This document shows positions 11,432-25,145 of a DNA stretch of 64,000 nucleotides, piece after piece (within the stretch, counting starts at the first letter, position 1; each line of letters starts with the position of its first letter). Source of the stretch: Elysia chlorotica (lineage: Eukaryota > Mollusca > Gastropoda > Plakobranchidae); assembly GCA_003991915.1 (NCBI GenBank), contig RQTK01000077.1, positions 286,000-349,999 of the forward strand, in the 5' to 3' direction. The notes under the pieces were generated by a model, which searched no databases, was not told where the DNA came from, and was given only the letters and a program-made list of their open reading frames with translations. The translations under genes and the position numbers were made by a program.

Positions 11432-11502
11432 TAGGCCCGATAGCTCAGTTGTCTGTGCTTCTGCCTGCCGTGTTGGGGGTTCAAGGTTCGAATGTCGCTG
11501 CT
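11432..11502 (+). mobile_element. tRNA-like SINE head 3 of the cluster
   Basis: GCCCGATAGCTCAGTTG is followed by CTGCCTGCCGTGTTGGGG and a clear B box, GGTTCGAATGTC. It is the best preserved of the three and again on +. Confidence 0.65.
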
Positions 11503-12590
11503 TTCTCTTCCTCCGTATTCAATTTTCCTAATAAAATAGGGCGAGTAAAATTGATTTAGGTACTTTCTTATTTACTTCTCAACTTGACATATAATAAGAC
11601 GACATTAACAATTCGGAAGGTTTTCGTTTTACGCCGCACTTGACAGGCAAAAATTGCATGGCTTGTTTAGGAACGTAGCTCCCATTTCATCGATTGTCGC
11701 TGGAACTCATTGGGCAAGATTTCGAATAGCATGACAGAGTTCATAAAAAAAAAAAAAAGCTGCAGAGACTTTAGAACAAAGTGACATAGACGTAAAAACT
11801 AACGAGGAAAATGTAGCACAAAAACAGCACAAGGATTTTCTTGAAAAAGAAGAATAATAAAGGAGAAAGAGAAAAACAACTTTGCTCAGATCAGTGAAAA
11901 TAAGAATTTTTCAAGATTCAAAATCCAAGATACAAATTTATTTCATTGGCCTTTAACGGGCACTTCTTTTTTTATGGAGCGCCATTTCAAAGCAGAAAAA
12001 AAGAGACAGGAGACAAAAAGACAGGCAGATGGACAGACTGACGGACATCCGGAAGATTTTTTTTTAGTAATAACTCTAAGAAATAATGCCTGGCTTGAAA
12101 AAGGGAAATGAGAGGAAAGCTGAAAAAAGATCCAAATTACAACAAAAGTAAGAGTGTATTGACAAGTACAGATTACTTGTTATAAATAACCTTTATGAAT
12201 TTCAAAGATGCCTGTTAAATTACTGTTATAAAATTTACTGAAACTTTATTTCCCTTATTGACAAATCCAGCGTTAAACATAAACATTGAAGGTTTTTTTA
12301 GCTATAAAAAAGAACAGAGGTTATAATGGTAAACTAGGACAATACTGTGATGCTCGGTAACTTCAATTGCAAATAGTATAGGGAAAAAAGACAATCAGAT
12401 AGAATTGCTAGTACAGATTGTTCCAAAGAACAGCCTTAAAAGAGAGAGAAACGTGTGTTACAGAATTGTGGGAATAGATGGATTTAAGGTTGTGAAATGG
12501 ATGTATAAGAAAGTTATATCCAAAGTACATGGTAACGAAAGATAGCATGGACGAATAAACTTAGAGGTAGTAAACGGGAATATAAATTAG
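11503..12590. other. AT-rich unique DNA
   Basis: A-runs and scattered GA-rich words, with no frame worth keeping. It lies inside the roughly 2.9 kb that separates A' from B'. Confidence 0.4.
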
Positions 12591-12591
12591 T

Positions 12592-12603
12592 GGAGATAGA
12601 TAA

Positions 12604-12678
<75 letters not shown>
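12592..12678. repeat. (GATA)n microsatellite
   Basis: About 18 uninterrupted GATA units after a short imperfect lead-in, running into GA-rich DNA that continues to about 12790. Confidence 0.96.
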
Positions 12679-12679
<1 letters not shown>

Positions 12680-13193
12680 ACAGAGAGAGAAGAGGGAGAA
12701 AAAGAGGGAGACAGAGAGAGAAAGACAAACAGCGACAGGGAGGGAGAAAGAGAGAGATAATTGGAGAGAGATAGAGAGAGAGAGAGAGTGAGTGAGAGGA
12801 AAATATATAGGCAGTGATGTACACACAGCTTTTGGAAGGAAGTTCTCGGAAATACTTAACTTAGGATGAACGGCTAAAGAAGAATAAACGAGAATTCGAT
12901 CTAAATGCAAACGGGGAAAAACAAAACAACACCGCTCCCAAGAAATAAAAATAAAAAAATAAAATTAGAATTAAAAAAAAAGAAAAAGCAACAACAAAAC
13001 GGGTCCCAGTGGCAAGTGAGAAAACCCATCTAATCCCCGGTTCATTTCAAAGCGGCCTGTGAAGATGCGAGTTTAAAAACTGACCAAATTAGCTGCGAAA
13101 ATAAAGCGCCGAAAATGTTTAATTAACTCGCGAAAAGTGAGAGGACGAGCGTGCTTATTGATCCGTTAACTGGTGGAGAAGGAGGGATGGAGG

Positions 13194-13237
<44 letters not shown>

Positions 13238-13240
13238 GAG

Positions 13241-13318
<78 letters not shown>

Positions 13319-13383
13319 GAGAGAGAGTTAGAGAGAGTAAGAGGGAGATAGGGAGAGAGAGTGTGAATGAGAAAGAGAGAGAG
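12679..13383. other. Purine-rich DNA with a unique AT-rich middle
   Basis: Interrupted GA at 12679-12790 and 13190-13380. Between them lies AT-rich sequence with A-runs. The GA part gives artefactual leucine/serine frames on - and arginine/glutamate frames on +. Confidence 0.7.
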
Positions 13384-13726
13384 ACGTAGGTGTGCACAGA
13401 TTAGAAAGACAAAAATAGATAGACATCTGAAAGAGATAAAAAGACTGGGACATGGAGGCAGATAGAAAGAGAGAGTGAGAGAGAGAACGGGGAAAAGAGG
13501 AGCGTAGAGATACAAAGAAAGAGAGAGCGACATAAAAGGAGCAATATTAAGGGACACCTAGAGACAGAGACATTAAGAGAGATGGTATAGGGGAGTAGAG
13601 GTAGAGAGGCAAAGAGAGGCAAAGGGAAGGAGGTAGAATGGAGATAACTATATAAATAGATAGAGAGATAGATTAATATATGTCGAAAGAGAGAATTGAG
13701 GTACAGAGAAAGATTGAGATGAAGAA

Positions 13727-13735
<9 letters not shown>
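13384..13735. repeat. Dispersed module C, copy 1
   Basis: Colinear with 22003-22345. Shared words include ATGGAGGCAGATAGAAAG, GAACGGGGAAAAG and GTAGAGGTAGAGAGGC, at about 85% identity by eye. The module is purine-rich but not a simple repeat. In each place it is followed directly by a GA tract and then a larger duplicated unit (B' here, D further on). Confidence 0.82.
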
Positions 13736-13786
<51 letters not shown>

Positions 13787-13812
13787 CGCGCGAGAGAGAT
13801 AGAGAGAGCGGA
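13736..13812. repeat. (GA)n tract between C and B'
   Basis: Short GATA start, then GA with a CGCGCG interruption near 13788. Confidence 0.93.
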
Positions 13813-15439
13813 AGAGAGGATGTGTTGAACGACAAATAGAAATGTGGATTTAAGAAATTAGAGATTCGGAAAGGGTTGGATAAAATCCTTATTTCGAGGA
13901 TGAGAAACTCAAAAAAGGAAGTCGGCGAAAAATAAAAAAACGAACCGAGATTGAAAAAGAAAAAGAAAAAAAAATATTTTGTCATAATATCGAGACGAGA
14001 CCAGTGGACACAATATGCATATGGCGTTATTTCATGTATTTCAACTATAGGTTTTGTTTATAAATTACTGATTTTAGGACTTTAAAACTTTTGGCTTTAG
14101 GTTTTTAGAAATAATAAAATAATGGAGACAGTATACTTCATGGAACGATCCATAGGAAAGAAAGGAAATGATAAATTTGAAGAGTCTGATCTGAAAAGCG
14201 GGTTAAGTGTCATTTTGGTACATTTTAACGGCTTTATAAACTTGCTGAAATAAAAGTTATATTTTTACATATAAAGAACCATTAAAAAAGTAACCTGGAG
14301 CCAATACTAAAACTTTGATTAAAATATGATATTCCATCTTTAGTGGAATGTTTGTATCTCCCCTTCTCCCCCACCCTTCCCTCTCTATATAAAATACAAA
14401 CAACAAATTCACCATAATGTGAATGTAAATGATGCGGAGGGGAGGGGACAGAAATAAAATTCTTGGATTGTCAATACTAACGACTTTAGAAGGGATGGAT
14501 CGAAGACCAACTTTGAGCCGTTAGAAATTGTATGCTCTTAAAACTAAGTGAGGAAACAATTTGAATGAATAAAACTATTTAGGAGAAGAAAAAACGAAAT
14601 GTCAACATCACAAGACAGAAGGATCCAGATCAGAAAAACGGAGGCTGAACATTTTAAAATACAATAAAAAAAATGTTGAAGTTGGTGAGGAAAGAGGGGA
14701 CGATGTGTGTTAGTGTGTGAAGAATTCTTTTTGCTGCTTTCAGCCAATGTTAGGAGTCAGTCGTAAACGGGATTAAGGAGTCGCTCATTAGAATATTTAT
14801 TGGATTGAGAGAGCATGAAAGCAATAGGGGAGGTGTAGCAGGAGGATCTTGCATGTTTGTGAGGAAAAGATCGAACGGCACACGGAGCGGTAGAAAAGGA
14901 AAGGACATAAAGGACTAGAAGGGATCTTGCCGGTGTAAGAAAAGGCATAGAACATGAGAAATAGACATAGAAATAAAAAAAAAGGTTATGATGGTACGGC
15001 GAGTTGGACTGAAGGCAAAATGATTAAAAACACATTTTATGGATGAGGCAGATACAATTTTAATGTTGGAGACATAATCGGCCTACATGTAGCAGGTTTT
15101 ACAAAGATTAAAGAGATTATAGCACACACCGAGAACTTTTTTGTTAGATAGTTTTAAACGCTTGCGAATACTGGGATATTAAAACAAAATGTATGATCTC
15201 ATAGCAAACTTTTCATATGACTAAAATATGTATTTTGGTTTTGTGTTGGCGTCAAATGTGATATCAATAATATTTTGCGATGAACAAACATATAAAGAAA
15301 TAAGATAACACAATGCAAAAAAAAGGAAAAGAATTAAAAAAAAAGTTGCAATCTCAGAGTCGTACTAATTGAGGACAAGACGAACAATAAGCACGCCGTG
15401 AAAGCTCTTTTGGGCATTAGTTGATACGCAATTGCAAAG

Positions 15440-15490
<51 letters not shown>

Positions 15491-15529
15491 AGAGAGAGAA
15501 AGAGAGAAAGAAGGAATGGTGAGAGAGGA

Positions 15530-15617
<88 letters not shown>

Positions 15618-15957
15618 AGAAATGGAGAGAAAAGAGAGAGAGAGAGAGAGAAAGAAAGAAAGAAAGAAAGAGAGAGACAGCCAGAGCACATCTCTAAACC
15701 TAAAATAATTATATGATTATGATATCGAACCAGATTGCGCTTGAACACGGTGGCCTCATTTCCCGACCTGATCTGGCTGATCATAACATTGTTCTCAATG
15801 TCCTGGCATCGTGGACCAGGGGACAGTCGCCCTGTAAATTCTTTTAACCTAGATAATTCCGGGTAGTCGATACCAGATGGTGGGACCAAGAGCCACTTAA
15901 TTGAGTGTTCGCCAAGATAAAATGGAAAGGAAAGATTCAGGTTAAGGAACAATGTTA
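13813..15957. repeat. Duplicated segment B, copy 2 (B')
   Basis: Aligns with 8036-9719 and is about 450 bp longer, mainly through the expanded GA region at 15443-15680 and extra sequence at 14000-14160. The - strand frame 15365-15952 parallels that of copy 1 and shows the same lack of protein-level constraint. Confidence 0.88.
15443..15680. repeat. Expanded (GA)n region in B'
   Basis: About 240 bp of GA with short AAAG and GGA interruptions, ending in GAAAGAAAGAAAG. Copy 1 holds only about 46 bp here, a fivefold length difference between copies. Confidence 0.96.
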
Positions 15958-16260
15958 TATAAGGTAGCCAGTTTGATCTATTTTTAATTTTTTTTCCAGA
16001 TATTTCATCGATGTGTATGTCTTTATGTTATTTGATCGGTTTATGTATCAAAATGTCGTTTTATATGCCTACCTGTGTATAGTCTATCTATCTATCTATC
16101 TATGTAAATATCTATGTATCTATCTATCTTTCTATCTATCTATCTATTTACCCATGTTTTTGTAGGTCTGTTGGTCTGTCTGTCTGTCAGTCACTGACTT
16201 TCTCTATATCTCTATATTGTGTCTTTTTTGTATCTCCCTTTAATTAGTACTCTACTTTCT
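15958..16260. other. Unique DNA with interrupted (CTAT)n
   Basis: Contains an imperfect CTAT array at 16083-16148 followed by a short GTCT run. Nothing else recognised. Confidence 0.6.
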
Positions 16261-17730
<1,470 letters not shown>

Positions 17731-17739
17731 GCTACAACA

Positions 17740-18200
17740 GTCGCGTGCGTGCCTCAAAGGTTATCCCTCTGGGAGACAGCCATCCTAAGTGCCCGACTAC
17801 TTGTCTGTTGTCTGCCTCTCTGTCTGGCCTTCTCGAGTATCTGGAAGACTGGAAGATTGTTTGGCTGCAGCTTTTCAATTGCTTTATTGGCCTCGGCCTA
17901 ATAACTTGCAATCATATGAAGTTAACATAATGAGGCGGAAGGGTTTGGCCGGTTTGCTAATGTTGACTGGAACGCCAATTCGCCGGCTTCGCTGTCTCCT
18001 TTTCTTAGTGCATTTTGATGAAACGTGAGTCACTGTCGTGCACTTGGGTTCTTTGGGGTCACGTGACCACTTGTTCTCTTGGCGCGCCGCGCTATGGGGA
18101 TTCCCTGTTTTGTTTGGGTGTTGAGTGTGAAAACGCTGTTTATAATTCAAATAATTCCGAAGGTTCGGGTTCCTGCGCATCAATTGTTGGTCATTAAAAA
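17740..18200. promoter_or_regulatory. Candidate regulatory block with a palindromic E-box
   Basis: This 460-bp block is balanced in composition between polypyrimidine DNA on its left and AT-rich DNA on its right. It contains inverted CCAAT (ATTGG, 17886-17890), an AP-1-type TGAGTCA (18026-18032), the 12-bp palindrome GGTCACGTGACC (18057-18068; CACGTG E-box of the USF/MITF/TFE type) and the palindrome GGCGCGCC (18081-18088). Site density and complexity suggest a regulatory element. No transcript evidence is visible, and the short frames here are not convincing. Confidence 0.35.
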
Positions 18201-18935
18201 TGGCATGTCTAAATTTGCAAAGGGTGAAATAGACACAATTTTCATCATTCTGTTTGGAAGAAGATTCTCTCCATCATTGTCACTTCAGCCACAAAGTTCA
18301 AATGTCTTAAAATTAAGGACTATTCATTATACAATTTTTATGTGTATGGTCTTCAAAGAGGACACATTTTTGTTTGTCATCTTTAAATCGCCCTCTGTTT
18401 CATAATATGTCTTTGGCTAAAAATATGTATAATTTAATAACATTGTTCATATAACTTTTAAAACAAAATGCTATCTATTTTTATATCCTATTTATATTTA
18501 TCTACATCTCTACCCATCCCTTTATTTCTCTTTCTCTCTTACTAGATATCCTTGTGCTATCTTAATATGTTGAAGATTTTTTGGAGTGAAATCGCCTTTG
18601 CCTAAAAAAGAAAGAAACAATTTAGTAGAAAATGTCCCTCATTAAATGCCTGGTCAGAGCTTAAAGCGTTCCGAGCTGTCAATCCAATTTCACGTTCTCG
18701 GATGGATTTGCTGCAATAAAGATAGAGTCGCAGAAAAAAAGGAATGTAAAAAAAAAGAATGGAGAGAGGACTTTGGCAGTGAGTCATCGCCCTCCGGTGC
18801 AGTAATGTGAAAAAAGGGGAAAATGAAATACAGAAACACATTGAATGGCCCCCTCTTGTTGATCCATGCGCTTTCTCCTCAAATGTCCTAACAAAGACTG
18901 ACCAAAGCATATTGGGCATGGTTCTTAGGTTTCCC
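18201..18935. other. Unique DNA; a moderately complex patch at 18600-18900
   Basis: AT-rich to about 18600. The stretch 18630-18740 is less AT-rich and includes GCTGTCAATCCAATT, which could hold homeobox or CCAAT-type sites. No supported exon. Confidence 0.3.
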
Positions 18936-19600
18936 TCAAGTTTCTCTTTTTTTCTCTATACCTCTCAGGGAATATCCCTGTGTCTGTCTTCCTCCTCTGT
19001 CTCTCTTTTACTATACATGTAATTATATTATCCCTTCTTTGCTCCTCTTTTTCTTTCCTGTCGTATTATTTCGGTGCTTCTATCTCTATTTATATATGCC
19101 TCTTGGTCCTTTCTCTCACTCTGTATATTTATCTCTGCATCTTGGTCTTCTCTCTCTATCTCCTCTCTCTATCTCTCTCTGTTTATATAGCTCTGTTTTT
19201 CTCTATCTTTGTCTCTTTCTCCGTCTTTTTTCTCTGTCTGTGACTTTACTTTCTCTTTTGAGAGAGCATTGTCTTTAAGTGTCCCAAAAAGAATGACTAC
19301 ATCGACAGCCGCTCATAGTTCTAGGTATTACCAAAAATGGGTTTTATCTCTCTCTCTCTCTATCTCTATCTCGTTGTCTCTTCCTTCGTTCTTTCCCAAA
19401 TCCTCTATTTGACTTTTTTTTTCTATCAGTATCAATATCTCTTTCACTCGCTAACTCCCTATCACACTGCCTCTGTCTCTCTGTCTCTCTTTGTGTTTCT
19501 CTCTCTTTGCCTATCTATCTGTCTGTCTCTCTGTCTCTGTTTGTCTCTATCTCCGCCGTTTTCTCCGTCTCTCTCCCTTTCCCACCATCCTCCCAAAAGC
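18936..19600. repeat. Polypyrimidine-rich region
   Basis: Interrupted CT/TTCT DNA on +, less regular than the other tracts. Long hydrophobic frames here are compositional. Confidence 0.8.
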
Positions 19601-20855
19601 CATCTTTTCCTAATTCTTAGAGCACCCCATCCTATTGAACCCTATCCCCTTATCCCCTGCTTCTTTGCGCTCCGGTCTCCTGATTGTAAAGAAATAACCT
19701 AGAAATTAGAGGAGCTATTCAACTCACTCTTCACACCCCAGCACTCACCAACACCGCGCAAGCTGAGCTCAACTGACTCACATTCACGACTCGACAGTGG
19801 TCTAGGCTGATGCTACCTGCAATTCACTGTAAGCTTACTTGTGTTGTTGTTTATTGTCCTGCGCAGTTTGTTTTGAATATATATAAAACTAAATCAAGCT
19901 TATTGCAACAAAATAATTGACCGTTTTTGTAGATTTTAAATTTCACTGTTAATTAAAAATGTTAAGAACTTAAAAATTAACGAAGATGATGAAGATGGTG
20001 ATAATTTATAATAGGACCAGCAGCAACAATACCATCAACCAAAACAACAGCAGCAACAAAAACAACAAAAATGTTTAAGTATTAAAGATCCACTAAAAGT
20101 ATTCTATGCTTTATGCATGCCACTTTAACAATAATCCACAAGATATCCTGTCTTGTAGAATTATATATTTGAAATTTGGACGCAATGCTCTAACAATGAC
20201 GTGTTTTGTTTTTCTCTTGATAAGAAAATTAAAAAGCTTGAAAGAGGAAAAATGCAAATTTATTATTGATGCAACGAAAAGACTCAATCGTCATTCGAAA
20301 CTAATTATTTTATGAATAAATAAAGAGATCCCGAACTGGTTTCTAATTTTCCTTTATATCGCTTTACTCTATTTACCTTTAGTGATAGACATGTATTCTT
20401 CTTTTTATCTTTTTGTTCACGTCTAAATTAGATTCTCCTTTCTCTTTCCATCAGCTTCGATCTTTTTGTCCCTCTCATCATTTGCATTGGTCCCAAAGCC
20501 CTCATTATGAGAACCGCTGTGGCATAGAGACGCCCTAAGCCAGAATCCCATTGATGCGACTAGCATCCCTTGCTAGAGCCTACTGCAGATTCCGCCCCCT
20601 TCATCATCTCGGGTTTTTACTCACATTACAGCACCGCTTTTTTGTTGTTGTGTTTTCAATGTAAAATGCGCTAGGCTAGGCGTGGCTATTTTGTTTTATT
20701 ATTATTATTTTTGTGAGGGTATCTGTTCTAATGATGGGTCTGGAGTGAGAGAGGCGGAATTCCTGATGAGTAACAGAAGGTTCAAGCTGACCCTAATGAC
20801 AATAGCGAGAGATCTGAACACCATGCCCTGGTTTTTTTTTTGGGGGGGGGGGGGG
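19601..20855. other. Mostly unique DNA up to the assembly gap
   Basis: A CAA-rich patch lies at about 20020-20070. The block 20450-20640 is more complex (CTCATTATGAGAACC, GCTAGAGCCTACTGCAG) and may be functional, but no exon or motif set convinced me. The run TTTTTTTTTTGGGGGGGGGGGGGG leads directly into the gap. Confidence 0.35.
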
Positions 20856-21812
20856 NNNNNNNNNNNNNNNNNNNNNNNNNNNNNNNNNNNNNNNNNNNNN
20901 NNNNNNNNNNNNNNNNNNNNNNNNNNNNNNNNNNNNNNNNNNNNNNNNNNNNNNNNNNNNNNNNNNNNNNNNNNNNNNNNNNNNNNNNNNNNNNNNNNNN
21001 NNNNNNNNNNNNNNNNNNNNNNNNNNNNNNNNNNNNNNNNNNNNNNNNNNNNNNNNNNNNNNNNNNNNNNNNNNNNNNNNNNNNNNNNNNNNNNNNNNNN
21101 NNNNNNNNNNNNNNNNNNNNNNNNNNNNNNNNNNNNNNNNNNNNNNNNNNNNNNNNNNNNNNNNNNNNNNNNNNNNNNNNNNNNNNNNNNNNNNNNNNNN
21201 NNNNNNNNNNNNNNNNNNNNNNNNNNNNNNNNNNNNNNNNNNNNNNNNNNNNNNNNNNNNNNNNNNNNNNNNNNNNNNNNNNNNNNNNNNNNNNNNNNNN
21301 NNNNNNNNNNNNNNNNNNNNNNNNNNNNNNNNNNNNNNNNNNNNNNNNNNNNNNNNNNNNNNNNNNNNNNNNNNNNNNNNNNNNNNNNNNNNNNNNNNNN
21401 NNNNNNNNNNNNNNNNNNNNNNNNNNNNNNNNNNNNNNNNNNNNNNNNNNNNNNNNNNNNNNNNNNNNNNNNNNNNNNNNNNNNNNNNNNNNNNNNNNNN
21501 NNNNNNNNNNNNNNNNNNNNNNNNNNNNNNNNNNNNNNNNNNNNNNNNNNNNNNNNNNNNNNNNNNNNNNNNNNNNNNNNNNNNNNNNNNNNNNNNNNNN
21601 NNNNNNNNNNNNNNNNNNNNNNNNNNNNNNNNNNNNNNNNNNNNNNNNNNNNNNNNNNNNNNNNNNNNNNNNNNNNNNNNNNNNNNNNNNNNNNNNNNNN
21701 NNNNNNNNNNNNNNNNNNNNNNNNNNNNNNNNNNNNNNNNNNNNNNNNNNNNNNNNNNNNNNNNNNNNNNNNNNNNNNNNNNNNNNNNNNNNNNNNNNNN
21801 NNNNNNNNNNNN
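20856..21812. other. Assembly gap (957 Ns)
   Basis: Unsequenced. Both edges are G-rich: at least 14 Gs on the left and a GGAGGAGAGGGGGGGGGG flank on the right, so sequencing probably failed in G-rich DNA. Frames drawn across it are meaningless. Confidence 0.99.
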
Positions 21813-21944
21813 GGAGGAGAGGGGGGGGGGGAAGGGGGAGGGATGGAGGGAGGGAGAGATAGAAAGAAATAGAGTGGTAAATAAAGAGAAGGGCTAAGGA
21901 AATGTATGTACATCGATAGGTAGTTGATGGAAAGAGTGAGTCAT

Positions 21945-21994
<50 letters not shown>

Positions 21995-22002
21995 ATAGAA
22001 TG
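21813..22002. repeat. G- and GA-rich flank right of the gap
   Basis: GGAGGG repeats, then ordinary sequence, then a (GA)n run at about 21950-21986 leading into module C. Confidence 0.85.
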
Positions 22003-22345
22003 GTGGAGGTGTGCATATTAAGACAAAAACAGAGACATATGAAAGAGATTGAAAGATAGACTGAAGTATGGAGGCAGATAGAAAGAAAGATTTTAAGAGA
22101 GAACGGGGAAAAGGAGGAGCGTAGAGAGATAATTAAGAGAGAACGACATAAAAGGGACCCATAGAGACATAGACATTGAGAGAAATGGGGTGGGGAGTAG
22201 AGGTAGAGAGGCTAAGAGAGAATGAGGGAAGGAGGTAGAAATGGAGATAAATATATTAATAGATTGAGAGATAGATGAATATAAATAGAAAGAGAGCATT
22301 GAGTTAAGAAAAAAGATGGAGATGAAGATAGAAAGAATTTTCAAT
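22003..22345. repeat. Dispersed module C, copy 2
   Basis: Colinear with 13384-13735 (see that entry). It is followed directly by a GA tract and then unit D. Confidence 0.82.
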
Positions 22346-22405
<60 letters not shown>

Positions 22406-23742
22406 AGAGAGAAATAGGGGGAGCGATTGAGAGAGGGAGGGGAGCTAGAGAGAAAGAGAAATGGAACGTTGTGATTGACGTTTTGAGTTTATTAAACAAT
22501 ATAATAAACACACGCGCACGTCGTTTGATGAGCTGAAGGAAGCTGAGGTTTTGACAGGCCAAACTGCATGTGAGTGAACGTCTCTAACGCGCCGTGAGGG
22601 AGAAAAAAGGGGCACATCCAATAAGGACATGCATGGAATTAGTTCCATTGGCTGGATATAAATCGTGAAGGATATCAGAAATAAAACCATTGACAGAAAA
22701 CAGAGAAAAAAACACACGCGTCCAGGTTAGATATAATGAAAAGCAATGCGATGGTTAATATAGAAAATCTATTGAAGACACGATTTGATTTGACCTACAG
22801 GCCAGAAATGCCAAAGAGGCCCATGGAGATTTGCTTGTTCCCTTGATCTCTTTGGTAAAGGCGTGTCAGTCCATTCGACTTTGAGAAGACAAAGCGCCAG
22901 GGAGTATCGTAGAAAAGTTTGAAATCAGCGGATAATACCCAATTTTCTAATTTTGACAAAGAATTTTGTGAGATTGAATTTAATTGGATTAAATTGAACA
23001 TTATTTTATTCAGTCAATACATGTATGACAAAAATGCATTACCGAAAATTAAGAATTTGGTGTCTAGTTCTAGGTATACACAGCTATACATGCAATCATG
23101 TAGCGACATCAGGAGAAATAGTTTATGAAAGTTTAAAACAAATACAAAAATTCATTCAAAACATTGAACTTTCCTTTTTTTTCAAATGAAAAATAAGTGA
23201 ATGAGTGGCAATTTCAGCACTATCATGAGCACGTCTAAACAACACTGTACTTTACGCTGAAGCCATATCTATGTGTATGTGTACCATTTCGATTTGGAAT
23301 ATCTCTGGGCCAAACTATTCCAAAAACATCACGAACTGATAACGATAGTGTATATTACAAGTATTGATGTGTAAATCGACCTCCGTTTGCAGAGGAAGAG
23401 AAAGTACAGTGATTTCGGTCGAACTTTCAGAACAGAAATTTGCAATCGATTCTTAAGGAATCGACATTTTTGTAGAAAATCGATTTTGATGCTTATAAAT
23501 TGAGGTCTTGACAAGGGTCTTTGCTTACATTCCTATTTTAGACGGCAGAAATGGGAAAACAAGAAATAATGACAATATGGAATGGGTAATGGGTACTATA
23601 ATATTGATTTAACACTTATTATGAGAAATGAGGAAATATAGAGAATAAAATAAAATAGTGTCAATGATGGAGAGAACATGTAGGACAAAATATTTACCTT
23701 AATGACAAAGAATTAAAAAGTAAAGGAGGAGAAAAATATAAG
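22346..23742. repeat. Tandem unit D, copy 1 (about 1.4 kb)
   Basis: The word GTTGTGATTGACG sits at 22468-22480 and again at 23868-23880, a period of 1400 bp, and homology runs the full length at about 90-92% by eye. Each unit starts with a GA tract and contains the hairpin-like TCGATTCTTAAGGAATCGA. A - strand frame through the left third is shared by both copies, but its differences are mostly amino-acid changes, so I do not call a gene. Confidence 0.92.
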
Positions 23743-23772
23743 AGAGAGAGAGAAATAGAAAGAGAGAGAAAG

Positions 23773-23832
<60 letters not shown>

Positions 23833-25145
23833 GAGAGAGGCGAAAGACAAAGGGGGAGAAATGGGACGTTGTGATTGACGCTTTGAGTTTATTAAACAAT
23901 ATAATAAACACACGCGCATGTCGTTTGATGAGCTGAAGGAAGCTGAGGTTTTGACAGGCCAAACTGAATGTGAGTGAACGGTTCTAACGCGCCGTGAGGG
24001 AGAAAAAAGGGGCAGATCCAATAAGGACATGCATGGAATTAGTTCCATTGGCTGGATCTAAATCGTGAAGGGTATCAGAAATAAAATCATTGACAGGAAA
24101 CAGAGAAAAAAGCACACGTCCAGGTTAAATATAATGAAAAGCAATGCGATGTTTAATATAGAAAATGTATTGAAGACATGGTTTGATTTAACCTACAGAC
24201 TTTTGCCAAAAATGTCAAGAGACCACCGGAGATTTGCTTGTTCCCTTGATCTCTTTGATAAAGGCGTGTTAGTCAATTCGACCTTGAGAAGACAAAGCAC
24301 CAGGGAATATCGGAGAAAAGTTTGAAATGAGCGGAAAATACCCAATTTTGGAATTTTGACAAAGAATTTTGTGAGATTGAATTGAATTGGATTAAATTGA
24401 ACATTTATTTAGTCAATACTTGTATCAAAAAATGCATTATCGAAAATGAAGAATTTGGGGTCAGGGGTATACATGCAATCATTTTATAGCAACATCAGGA
24501 GAAATAATTTATGAAAGTTTAAAACAAAATAGCACAAATATTAATTTAAAACAACATTGAACTTTCCTTTTGTTCCAAATAAAAAATAAGTGAAGGAGTA
24601 GCAACTTCATCACTATCAAGCGAACGTCTAAAAAACACTGTACTTTACGCTGAAGCCATGTCTGTGTGTATGTGTAAGATCTGATATTTGTGATATGTCT
24701 GGGCCAAACTATCCCAAAAACATCACGAACTGATAACGATAGTGTGTATTGTAAGTATTGATGGGTAAATCGACCTCAGTTCGCAGAGGAAGAGAAAGAA
24801 GTACAGTGATTTCGGTCGAACCTCACAGAACAGAAATTTGCAATCGATTCTTAAGGAATCGACATTTTTGTAGAAAATCGATTTTGATGCTTATAAATCG
24901 AGGTCTTGACAAGGATCTTTGCTTACATTTCTATTTTAGACGGCAGAAATGGGAAAACAAGAAATAATAAAAATATGAACTTTGTAATGGGTAGGTCTAC
25001 TATAATATAGATTTAACACTCTGTACGAGAAATAACAAAATATCGAAAATATAATGAAATAGTGTCAGTGATAGAGAGAACATGTAGGAAAAATATTTAC
25101 CTAAATGGTAAGAAATTAACAGGCAAGGAATGAGAGAGAAAAAAT
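23743..25145. repeat. Tandem unit D, copy 2
   Basis: Same order as copy 1, starting with the GA tract at 23743-23840 and ending where ATGTAGGAAAAATATTTACC (25082-25101) matches the end of copy 1. Confidence 0.92.

Noticed and set aside
20682-21913. Frames of about 400 codons
   Set aside because: They cross the N gap and are meaningless.
22445-24048. Similar - strand frames in both D units
   Set aside because: The duplication explains the similarity; differences are mostly nonsynonymous.
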